This document shows positions 1 through 5,550 of a stretch of 11,287 bases of DNA, piece by piece. A program made the translations under genes and the position numbers. How positions within the stretch are numbered: position 1 is the first letter of the stretch; the number at the start of each line of letters is the position of its first letter. Location of the stretch: NCBI GenBank assembly GCA_038235385.1, contig JBBSTY010000133.1, forward strand, positions 1 through 11,287, written 5' to 3'. The DNA comes from JBBSTY01 sp038235385 (lineage in GTDB: Bacteria > Actinomycetota > Acidimicrobiia > Acidimicrobiales > Acidimicrobilacustridaceae). The notes below the pieces were generated by a model, which worked only from the letters and a program-made list of their open reading frames with translations, made no database searches and was not told where the DNA came from.

Positions 1-13
1 CCCCCCCCCCCCC
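1..13. other. Poly-C run at window start
   Basis: Thirteen consecutive C residues open the window. Such a run is unusual even in GC-rich DNA. It may be a contig end or a sequencing or assembly artefact rather than biology; nothing in it suggests a gene. Confidence 0.5.
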
Positions 14-20
14 ACGACCA

Positions 21-62
21 TGCGTGCCACCGCGTCGACCCGGACCAGAGAGCAACGCACGA
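21..62. repeat. 42-bp degenerate repeat, copy 1
   Basis: First of three 42-bp units upstream of smpB. It opens with TGCGTGCC and closes with AACGCACGA, so the ends carry the inverted pair TGCGT / ACGCA. The core keeps CGCGTCG and AGAG. It is the most diverged copy: the internal GCTC arm seen in copies 2 and 3 is absent. The equal length of all three copies supports a real repeat family rather than chance GC similarity. Confidence 0.7.
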
Positions 63-96
63 TCGCATCATCGGTCCCCGATCCCTCCCTCGAACA

Positions 97-138
97 TGCG
101 TGCCGGCGCGTCGCTCCACGCCGCAGAGCTACGCACGA
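97..138. repeat. 42-bp degenerate repeat, copy 2
   Basis: Second unit, starting 76 bp after copy 1. It reads TGCGTGCC, then GGCGCGTCGCTC, then a variable stretch, then AGAGCTACGCACGA. The ends pair as TGCGT / ACGCA and an inner GCTC can pair with GAGC, so the unit could fold as an imperfect hairpin. No protein-coding role is likely, although frames happen to stay open across it. Confidence 0.8.
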
Positions 139-157
139 ACACATCACGGTTCGAACG

Positions 158-199
158 TGCGTGGCGGCGCGTCGCTCGGCGCAACAGAGCTACGCATGA
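158..199. repeat. 42-bp degenerate repeat, copy 3
   Basis: Third unit, starting 61 bp after copy 2 and ending about 50 bp before the smpB start. It shares GGCGCGTCGCTC and AGAGCTACGCA with copy 2. It is preceded by the perfect palindrome GTTCGAAC (149-156). Its position next to the smpB promoter region leaves open a regulatory role, but a dispersed REP-like element is equally possible. Confidence 0.8.
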
Positions 200-212
200 T
201 CGATCTCTCGGA

Positions 213-240
213 GGTGACCGCAGGGCGGCGGGGTACGCTG
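213..240 (+). promoter_or_regulatory. Candidate smpB promoter
   Basis: GGTACGCTG at 232-240 contains a possible -10 hexamer TACGCT (234-239). GGTGAC (213-218) is a weak -35 candidate with a short 15-bp spacer. The same nonamer occurs before ssrA. A start site about 7 bases past the -10 would fall only a few bases before the smpB ATG, implying a leaderless or near-leaderless mRNA. This agrees with the lack of a clear Shine-Dalgarno sequence. Confidence 0.4.
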
Positions 241-249
241 ACCGACCCC

Positions 250-756
250 ATGGCGAAGACCCAGAAGAAGCTCGCGCTGAGCGCCGGCCACCAGGTGGTG
301 GCCTCCAACCGCGTGGCGCGGCGCGACTACGAGATCCTCGAGACGCTCGAGTGCGGGATCGAGTTGCGGGGTTCGGAGGTCAAGTCGCTCCGGGAGTCCC
401 AGGTTCAGCTGGCCGACGCCTACGCCCGGGTCGAGCGATCCGAGATGTGGTTGCACGGATTGCACATCGGGGCGTACTCGCACTCGGGCGGGTTCGACGG
501 CCACCTGCCCATCCGTCCCCGCAAGCTGTTGCTGCATCGGGCCGAGATCGACCGCTGGCGGGCCCGCACCGACCAGGAGCACCTCACGCTGGTGCCGCTC
601 AGCATCTACTTCAAGGACGGCAAGGCCAAGGTGGAGTTGGCCCTGGGACGCGGGCGCAAGGCCTACGACAAGCGTCAGGCCATCGCCAAGCGCGACGCCG
701 AGTTCGAGGCTCGCCGCACCGACGCCCGCAACACGAAGTACGGCACCAGCGCCTGA
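250..756 (+). CDS. smpB: SsrA-binding protein SmpB
   Basis: SmpB binds the tRNA-like domain of tmRNA and delivers it to stalled ribosomes, where it takes the place of the missing codon-anticodon pairing; it acts in the cytoplasm. The 168-residue product has the family's usual length and layout: an N-terminal VVASNRVARRDYEI segment (about residues 16-29), the ELRGSEVKSLRESQVQLADAYA block (about 38-59), and the IYFKDGKAKVELALGRGRKAYDKR block, which ends in the basic C-terminal tail that enters the decoding centre. The ATG at 250 gives MAKTQKK, a typical SmpB start; upstream in-frame starts would run through the 42-bp repeats and are rejected. Its partner RNA, ssrA, begins 116 bp downstream on the same strand, a common pairing. 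Confidence 0.97.
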   Translation: MAKTQKKLALSAGHQVVASNRVARRDYEILETLECGIELRGSEVKSLRESQVQLADAYARVERSEMWLHGLHIGAYSHSGGFDGHLPIRPRKLLLHRAEIDRWRARTDQEHLTLVPLSIYFKDGKAKVELALGRGRKAYDKRQAIAKRDAEFEARRTDARNTKYGTSA

Positions 757-872
757 CCATCAGGCCCGAGCTCTCGACGGCCCAACCCGGAGATCGGCGC
801 ATCGACGTCGACGCCCACAGCGGCTCCGGCGGCGACGTCACGGCGAGGCGGTACGCTGGAGAGGCACATCAC
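757..872 (+). promoter_or_regulatory. smpB-ssrA spacer with candidate ssrA promoter
   Basis: GGTACGCTG at 850-858 repeats exactly the nonamer found before smpB. With TACGCT (852-857) as the -10, transcription would start near 864, about 9 bases before the mature tmRNA 5' end, as expected for a precursor trimmed by RNase P. No good -35 match sits at 16-18 bp spacing. No gene is visible in the spacer. Confidence 0.45.
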
Positions 873-943
873 GGGGCTGACTGGTTTCGACGTTGAGCCG
901 AGAAGCCGAATCGTGCGACCCGAGTTGCTCAGACTCGCTAAAC

Positions 944-991
944 GGGGCACAAAAAAGAAGCGCCGAAGGCGACTTCGCTCTCGCCGCCTGA
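944..991 (+). other. tmRNA proteolysis-tag reading frame
   Basis: The frame codes AQKRSAEGDFALAA followed by TGA at 989-991; the ALAA end is the degron read by ClpXP-type proteases. The resume codon is ambiguous. Counting from the conserved TAAAC (939-943), by analogy with the E. coli and mycobacterial resume sites, puts it at GGG (944-946), adding an N-terminal Gly. The commoner GCA (Ala) would be at 947-949. The FALAA ending matches other actinobacterial tags in style. Confidence 0.85.
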
Positions 992-1081
992 CCTAGTCAG
1001 ACAGTAGAGAGACACCGTGACCAGCAATGGCGCACGGGGCCTGTTCACCACAGCCCGGCAACAGAAGTGGTGGAGGACGGC

Positions 1082-1141
1082 GGGAGAGACCGCTGACGGT
1101 AGGGAAAGACCGCTGACATCGGGGAAAGACCCGGCGGTTGA
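1082..1141 (+). repeat. Three tandem 20-nt units inside tmRNA
   Basis: Units at 1082-1101, 1102-1121 and 1122-1141 each begin GGGA(G/A)AGACC. The first two continue with GCTGAC and differ at only five of 20 positions. The third keeps the first ten bases and then diverges. The array sits in the pseudoknot part of the tmRNA. ACCG-CTGA-CGGT (1089-1100) can form a small hairpin inside unit 1, and ACCGC (1109-1113) can pair with GCGGT (1134-1138). Confidence 0.7.
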
Positions 1142-1254
1142 GCTTCGGCTCGTCTGACCCGGCAGTGCGCTGACCGCAAGGCGCGTTCCGGGAATGGTCG
1201 TATCGCGGACGGTGACTCCTCAGCGGACGAGGGTTCGATTCCCTCCAGCTCCAC

Positions 1255-1316
1255 TCTGAGTGGTCAGGGTTCATCACCTCAGATGGGCCCTGACCAGCGG
1301 TTCTTCTGACCGCTGG
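1255..1316 (+). terminator. Inverted repeats after ssrA, likely terminator
   Basis: TGGTCAGGG (1261-1269) pairs perfectly with CCCTGACCA (1288-1296) across an 18-nt loop. CCAGCGGT (1294-1301) pairs perfectly with ACCGCTGG (1309-1316) across a 7-nt loop. The two share bases 1294-1296 and cannot both form in full. TCTGAG (1255-1260) can also pair with CTCAGA (1278-1283). There is no T tract, which is common for terminators in GC-rich actinobacteria. The job is inferred from position between ssrA and the next gene. Confidence 0.5.
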
Positions 1317-1430
1317 TGACCGAGAGTGACCGGGAACGAGGCGACGTCGATTCGACCGGGTGACGACGGAGGGCTCGCTCGCCAACGTGCCGCGCCCGAG
1401 GTTGATGTCGAGACGAGCTACGTTCCTGCG

Positions 1431-2648
1431 ATGAACCGATTGCGGAACGTAGTGGTGCTCTCCCTGCTGGTGGGGGGAGCCATGGTTGCCTGCTCGTCTG
1501 ATCCCTCATCGAGCGGGTCCGCGGGGTCGAGCACGTCGCTCGGTCCCACGCCGACGTCGATCGCCGAACCGAGCAGGGAGCCGACCGGGGTCATCACGAG
1601 CGACGATCCCCGCGCCCAGGAGATCGTCGGCTTGATCGAGAAGGCGATGCCGGAGCTCGCCCTGCAATCGGTGGTCTTCGGTGTGTGGGTGGGTGACGAG
1701 GAGATCGTTCGCGGCGCGATCGATGCGCCGTCGGCGTTGCCGCCCACGTCCATCGACGCCCAGGTGCGGGTCGGCCAGCCCATGGAGGCGATGCTGGCCA
1801 CCGTCATGCTCCAGCTCGGAGCGGAAGGCAAGCTCGACCTCGACGCCCCGGTGACCGAGTTCGTGCCCACCCTGGTCAACGCAGACCGCATCACCCCTCG
1901 GATGCTCGCCAACGGCATGGCGGGCACGCCCGACTACGTCACCAACGCCGACTTCGACGCGCAGCAGGAGGACAATCCGTTCGCCGGTTGGACCCTCGAC
2001 GAGCTGCTCGGGTTCGCGCAGCAGACGCCACCGCTGTTCGAGCCCGGAAGCAACTGGGCGTACTCCCACACGGAGATGGCGGTGCTGGTGCAGGTGCTCG
2101 AGATGGCGTCGGGCCAGCCGTTGGAGGACCTCATGGCCGAGCGGATCTTCGACCCGCTCGGCATGGTCGCCAGCTCCGCGCACCGGGACAACGCCATCGC
2201 TGAGCCGGCCTTCCACGCCTACACGAACTCACGAGGTGTGTATGAGGACTCGACCTACTGGGATCCCACGTGGGGTCTCAACGGAGGGATGAACGCAACG
2301 GTGGACGACCTCGGCCTGTGGCTGCGGGCGTTGAACACCGGCGAGCTGCTCGACACTGAGGATGCCGAAGAGTCGCTGGCCCCGGTCACCGCCGGCCTCG
2401 GCTCCATGACCGACCAGCGCTACTTCGCCTACGGGTCGCTCGTCACCAGCGGCTGGGTCATCGGCAACCCGAGCCTCAACGGGTACATGGGCTTCTCCGC
2501 CCAGCAGCGCGACCCGTCGGTGACGATCGTGGTGTGGTCAACCGCAGCGCGAGCCAACAACGGCCAGACCAACGCTTCGCAGACCATCAGCGAGCGCATC
2601 GCTCCTGTCGTCAGCGACTCCCCGTTCCGGCTGACGCAGCAGCCGTGA
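1431..2648 (+). CDS. Beta-lactamase-fold lipoprotein, degenerate active site
   Basis: Predicted 405-residue exported lipoprotein of the serine beta-lactamase-like family (class C / D-Ala-D-Ala carboxypeptidase / esterase fold). The ATG at 1431 is chosen because it begins a classic lipoprotein signal: MNRLRN, a hydrophobic stretch, then MVAC with Cys21 as the lipidation site, followed by a Ser/Gly/Pro-rich linker to about residue 56. Fold landmarks are clear: VRVGxxxxAMLATVMLQL and EGKLDLDAPV (112-140), PGSNWAYS (205-212), and GGMNATVDDLGLWLRAL (285-301). The catalytic residues are missing, however. Where the family has SxxK this protein has Q116-P-M-E119, the Tyr-x-Asn motif reads YSH (211-213), and the C-terminal HxG/KTG region reads GNPSLNGYMGF. 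It is probably not a hydrolase and may bind a ligand or partner at the cell surface. No operon partner is seen. A hairpin follows the stop. Confidence 0.88.
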   Translation: MNRLRNVVVLSLLVGGAMVACSSDPSSSGSAGSSTSLGPTPTSIAEPSREPTGVITSDDPRAQEIVGLIEKAMPELALQSVVFGVWVGDEEIVRGAIDAPSALPPTSIDAQVRVGQPMEAMLATVMLQLGAEGKLDLDAPVTEFVPTLVNADRITPRMLANGMAGTPDYVTNADFDAQQEDNPFAGWTLDELLGFAQQTPPLFEPGSNWAYSHTEMAVLVQVLEMASGQPLEDLMAERIFDPLGMVASSAHRDNAIAEPAFHAYTNSRGVYEDSTYWDPTWGLNGGMNATVDDLGLWLRALNTGELLDTEDAEESLAPVTAGLGSMTDQRYFAYGSLVTSGWVIGNPSLNGYMGFSAQQRDPSVTIVVWSTAARANNGQTNASQTISERIAPVVSDSPFRLTQQP

Positions 2649-2663
2649 GCACTCGAGATCCTG

Positions 2664-2684
2664 CGGGTGATCCCGGATCACCCG
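2664..2684. terminator. Bidirectional terminator hairpin
   Basis: CGGGTGATCC (2664-2673) and GGATCACCCG (2675-2684) are perfect inverted repeats around a single base, so the real hairpin would have about eight paired bases and a small loop. It lies 15 bp after the lipoprotein stop on +, and it contains the stop codon of the convergent nucleotidyltransferase frame (2678-2680 on -). It therefore probably ends transcription from both sides. Confidence 0.65.
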
Positions 2685-3138
2685 TCCCATAGGTCTGGCT
2701 GTCGGTGCCCGAGAACGTCGAGTCCAGCGCGTCCCGGATCGCCGGCTGTGCGGGCACAGTCGCACCGGTCGAGTAGGGCCCCGACTTCGCCGCCATCTCG
2801 ACCTCGCAACTCCCCCAGGATGTCGATCGCGCCGGCGTCGGTCATCCATGTCGAGCTTCCGAACGACGCGAGCGTCGTGCCATCGCGTTGAACCTTCAGT
2901 TGGCGGGCCTCGTCATCGCTCAGGCCACCGACCCGGAGTCGACCGCCGAGCTCCCGCAGCGCATCGGCGAGGCGATCGAGGTTGGTGTCGGCGCTGTCCG
3001 GGACGCAGTCGATGTCCATCGCAGGCGCACGGCGCCGTGAGCGCGAGCACCCTTGCCGCCGACGACCACGTACTCGACGCCGTGCCGCTCGAGCGTTCGG
3101 AGGATGCGACCGGGATCGAACTCGTCGTCAGGATTCAC
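2678..3138 (-). pseudogene. Nucleotidyltransferase, broken by frameshift
   Basis: Two minus-strand frames make one protein of the MNT-like nucleotidyltransferase type (small proteins often annotated near AbiEii/DUF-type toxins). The 5' part (GTG at 3138) reads RILRTLERHGVEYVVVGGKGARAHGAVRL, giving the GG(x)n motif. The 3' part, in another frame from about 3019, begins MDIDCVPD, giving the DxD metal-binding pair, and continues NLDRLADALRELGGRLR and DAGAIDILGELRGRDG, both typical of the family. The join near 3019-3024 is one base short of in-frame, so a single-base deletion or a sequencing error is the simplest explanation. The rejoined product would be about 153 residues. The C-terminal 30 residues fit the family poorly. 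It overlaps the upstream gene by 11 bp, suggesting a two-gene cassette. In this family the protein would add nucleotides to a partner or tRNA; this is inference. Confidence 0.7.
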
Positions 3139-3514
3139 GACTGGCGAGGCGTCGTTGCTCGTTGATCTCTTCGAGGAACGCGATCACCTTGTCCGGCGAA
3201 TCGAGCCGCCGACCGTCCGCCGTGATCGACACGTCGTCATCGGTCGGCGCGCCCGCGTCAGCGAGCAACTCCTCGACGCTCCAATGCCGAACGACCTTGT
3301 CTGACACATCCGCAATCGCTCCACACTCGCCGGCAAGTCGGGCCACGACGACGTTGTCGGTGTCGCGGTCGTCGAGGGGGCTGTGCGCCGAGGGGATGCG
3401 ATCGCCACGTCCAACCGCGACCACATCGAGCTCGTTGCCGGAGCCGTTCGCCGAAGGGTGATCATCGAGGACGTCTGATCGGGATCGAGGCGTCGGCCGA
3501 CGCCCGGCGTCCAC
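3128..3514 (-). CDS. Small unrecognised protein, partner of nucleotidyltransferase
   Basis: A 128-residue frame from a GTG at 3514. I do not recognise the family. The first 35 or so residues are Arg/Ser/Asp-rich and low in information. The rest looks like a compact acidic domain: NVVVARLAGECGAIADVS, HWSVEELLADAG, DDVSITADGRRLDSPDKV and IAFLEEINEQRR, the last probably helical. Third-position GC is visibly lower than in treYZ. Its stop overlaps the nucleotidyltransferase start by 11 bp, so the two are likely co-transcribed; a small acidic protein directly before an MNT-type enzyme is what an antitoxin would look like, but that is inference. A GGAGG lies 14 bases before the GTG, rather far, so the start is uncertain; a later GTG around residue 31 is possible. 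Confidence 0.5.
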   Translation of the reverse strand: MDAGRRPTPRSRSDVLDDHPSANGSGNELDVVAVGRGDRIPSAHSPLDDRDTDNVVVARLAGECGAIADVSDKVVRHWSVEELLADAGAPTDDDVSITADGRRLDSPDKVIAFLEEINEQRRLASRES

Positions 3515-3684
3515 GGCAGGCGTGTTGTCCTCCGGCGCGGACTGGCAAAATGGTCGCTGACCAGCCCTTCCACCGTGGCGGACTCGATGCCGACCTGGGT
3601 CACGACGCGGCCCGCATGCGGCTCATCGAGATCGGTGAGATGGGCGATGCGAAACCGGTCCCCTGCACCGCCTGTGGGGCTCGA
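3515..3684 (-). other. Spacer after treZ, possible gene remnant
   Basis: 170 bp between the treZ stop and the next minus-strand gene. In the same frame as treZ, the sequence stays open past the TAG and encodes FRIAHLTDLDEPHAGRVV and TQVGIESATVEGLVSDHF with a coding-like third-position GC pattern. A GTG at 3603 could start it. It then runs out of phase with the 128-residue frame that follows. It may be the eroded 5' end of that gene or a fragment of a lost gene. No clear terminator follows treZ. Confidence 0.3.
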
Positions 3685-5550
3685 CTACCCGCGCCCGGTG
3701 GAGCCGCCCACGCCCGCCCGACGTGGAGCTCGTCGGTAGATCGCCACCGCCATCGGACCGAGCTCACGCGTGCGCTTGGTCGGGGGTCCGGCATCGGACC
3801 CGTCCGAGGCCAGCAGCTGCGTGCCGTCGACATCGACGCGCTGCGTCAGGTGCGAGAGGTTGGCGAGCACGGTGATCGCTCCTCTCGACATGGTCAACGT
3901 GCGCGCAGCGGTGTCGACCGAGACCGCTGTCCGGTCGAGTCGATCGTCGAGCAGGTCCGGGGTGGACCGACGGAGCGAGATCAGCGATCGGTACCACTGC
4001 AACATCTCCGCATGCTCGCCGCGCCCGAGCTCGTCCCAGTCGAGGCGGGCGGAGGTGAAGGTCTCGAGGGCCTCGGGGTCGAGGACATCATCCGGGTCCC
4101 ACCCGAGCGCGGCGAACTCGCGGCGGCGGCCTTCCCGCACGGCTTCGATGAGCTGCGGATCGGAGTGGTCGGCGAAGTACGGGAACGGTGCCGACGCCGC
4201 CCATTCCTCGCCTTGGAACAGCAACGGCACGAACGGCGCGGTCAGGATCAGCGCCGCCGCAACCTTCTGGGCCGCGAGCGATGTCAGCTGGTGGAGACGC
4301 TCTCCTCGTGCTCGGTTGCCCACCTGGTCGTGGTTCTGGATGCAGACCACGAGGTTGCGACCGGCGAGCCCCTGCACCGAGCGGCCGACGACACGGGAGC
4401 GGGCGGGCGACCATCGGCCGTCGTACACGTAGCCCCGGCGCAAGGCGTCTGCCAGCACGCTGAACCCTCTCGCGGCGAGGTAGTCGCCGTAGTAGCCGTC
4501 GGACTCGCCGGTGAGCACCGTGTGGATGGCGTGGTGGACGTCGTCGCACCAGAGGGCGTCGAGACCGAGGCCGCCCAGCTCGGGAGCGCGCACGAGGCGC
4601 GGGTCGTTGGTGTCGTTCTCGGCGATCAGCACGAGCGGCCGGCCGACGGTTTCCGCGAGTTGGCTCACCTCCCCGGCCAGCTCTTCGAGGATGTGCGTCG
4701 CGCTGGTGTCGAGGAGCGCGTGCACCGCGTCGAGCCGCAGTCCATCGATGTGATAGTCCCGCAACCACATCAACGCGTTGTCGATGATGAGCCCGCGTGT
4801 GCCGTCGCTGTGGGCGCCGTCGAGGTTCATCGCCTCGCCCCACGGCGTCTCGTAGCGGTCCGTGAAGTACGGCCCGAACGTGGCGAGGTGGTTGCCCACC
4901 GGGCCCAGGTGGTTGTAGACGACATCGAGCAGGACGGCCACACCGCGCCGGTGGCACGCATCGACGAGCGCCTTGAGGTCATCGGGTGTGCCGTAGACGT
5001 GGTGCGGCGCGAAGAGGGCCACGCCGTCATAGCCCCACCCGTGGTGACCGTCGAAGGTGGCGAGCGGGAGCAGCTCCAGGTGCGTCACCCCCAGCGCGCA
5101 GAGGTGATCCAGCCGTGCCTGGACACCACCGAAGGTTCCTTCCGGGGTGAACGTGCCGACGTGCAGCTCGTAGATGACGGCGTTCGCAAGCGTGTCCGCC
5201 CGCCACGAGCCGTCGGTCCACGGGAACGAGTCGTGGTCGATCACCACCGACGAACCGTGCACGCCATCGGGCTGGAACGCCGACCGGGGGTCCGGGGCGA
5301 TCGATCCATCCACCACGTAGCGGTAGCGCGTACCCGGTTCGAGTGGCTCCGGCGCCTCCCACCATCCGCGCCCGGGATCGACGCCGTCGGTGTCGGCGCG
5401 GTGGGTGGGCGATCCCAGCCGGGCCACGGGTGAACGGCGACGCACCAGAGCGTGCCGCTCGATGACGCTCCCCCTCGCATCCACGATCTCGATCTCCACC
5501 TCTCGGGCGATCGGCGCCCACACCGTGGGGGTCCGCAACGTGGCCGTCAC
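3685..5550 (-). CDS. treZ: Malto-oligosyltrehalose trehalohydrolase TreZ
   Basis: Last step of the TreYZ route: hydrolyses the alpha-1,4 bond next to the trehalosyl end of malto-oligosyltrehalose, releasing trehalose (EC 3.2.1.141), in the cytoplasm. The 621-residue product is a GH13 enzyme with an N-terminal beta-sandwich (TLRTPTVWAPIAREVEIEI, about 4-22), the VIYELHVGTFTPEGTF entry to the barrel, region I DVVYNH (209-214), region II DGLRLD with nucleophile D274, region III LIAEND with acid/base E311, and region IV QNHDQ with D408. FQGEEWAA and FADH are also typical of TreZ. The GTG at 5550 is chosen because it overlaps the treY TGA as GTGA, a coupled start, and directly precedes the conserved N-terminus; the longer frame from 5688 would add 46 unlike residues inside treY. 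Confidence 0.96.
   Translation of the reverse strand: MTATLRTPTVWAPIAREVEIEIVDARGSVIERHALVRRRSPVARLGSPTHRADTDGVDPGRGWWEAPEPLEPGTRYRYVVDGSIAPDPRSAFQPDGVHGSSVVIDHDSFPWTDGSWRADTLANAVIYELHVGTFTPEGTFGGVQARLDHLCALGVTHLELLPLATFDGHHGWGYDGVALFAPHHVYGTPDDLKALVDACHRRGVAVLLDVVYNHLGPVGNHLATFGPYFTDRYETPWGEAMNLDGAHSDGTRGLIIDNALMWLRDYHIDGLRLDAVHALLDTSATHILEELAGEVSQLAETVGRPLVLIAENDTNDPRLVRAPELGGLGLDALWCDDVHHAIHTVLTGESDGYYGDYLAARGFSVLADALRRGYVYDGRWSPARSRVVGRSVQGLAGRNLVVCIQNHDQVGNRARGERLHQLTSLAAQKVAAALILTAPFVPLLFQGEEWAASAPFPYFADHSDPQLIEAVREGRRREFAALGWDPDDVLDPEALETFTSARLDWDELGRGEHAEMLQWYRSLISLRRSTPDLLDDRLDRTAVSVDTAARTLTMSRGAITVLANLSHLTQRVDVDGTQLLASDGSDAGPPTKRTRELGPMAVAIYRRAPRRAGVGGSTGRG

Larger units (their letters stand above)
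873..1253 (+). ncRNA. ssrA: Transfer-messenger RNA (tmRNA)
   Basis: One-piece tmRNA that, with SmpB, frees stalled ribosomes and tags the unfinished protein for degradation. The 5' end GGGGCTGACTGGTTTCGAC is the canonical tmRNA start. The 3' end CAGCTCC (1246-1252) plus discriminator A1253 pairs with GGGGCTG and includes the third-position G-U wobble that alanyl-tRNA synthetase recognises. A T-arm, GAGGG-TTCGATT-CCCTC, lies at 1229-1245. The bases after A1253 are CTC, so the CCA tail is not encoded and must be added after transcription. A tag reading frame ending in ALAA-stop lies near the 5' side. The length (381 nt) is normal. The pseudoknot region holds a tandem 20-nt repeat. Confidence 0.97.

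Noticed and set aside
14..199. CRISPR array
   Set aside because: Three units of 42 bp are too diverged and unevenly spaced, and no cas gene is present.
24..896. Long plus frame over the repeats and smpB
   Set aside because: It is out of frame with the clear SmpB protein and has Arg/Pro/Gly-rich content typical of a GC-rich shadow.
1261..1316. Riboswitch before the lipoprotein gene
   Set aside because: The hairpins sit directly behind ssrA, over 100 bp from the lipoprotein start, and match no riboswitch core I know; terminator or processing is simpler.
993..1385. Minus-strand frames with MELEGIEPSS and SWRESNPRP
   Set aside because: These are the well-known spurious proteins read from the complement of tRNA or tmRNA 3' ends; here they are antisense to ssrA.
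1326..1430. Upstream start of the lipoprotein frame
   Set aside because: The added 35 residues precede and would spoil a textbook lipoprotein signal peptide beginning at the ATG at 1431.
3550..5433. 627-codon plus-strand open frame
   Set aside because: It is antisense to treZ, which has all catalytic motifs; composition is Arg/Val/Glu-rich without any family motif.
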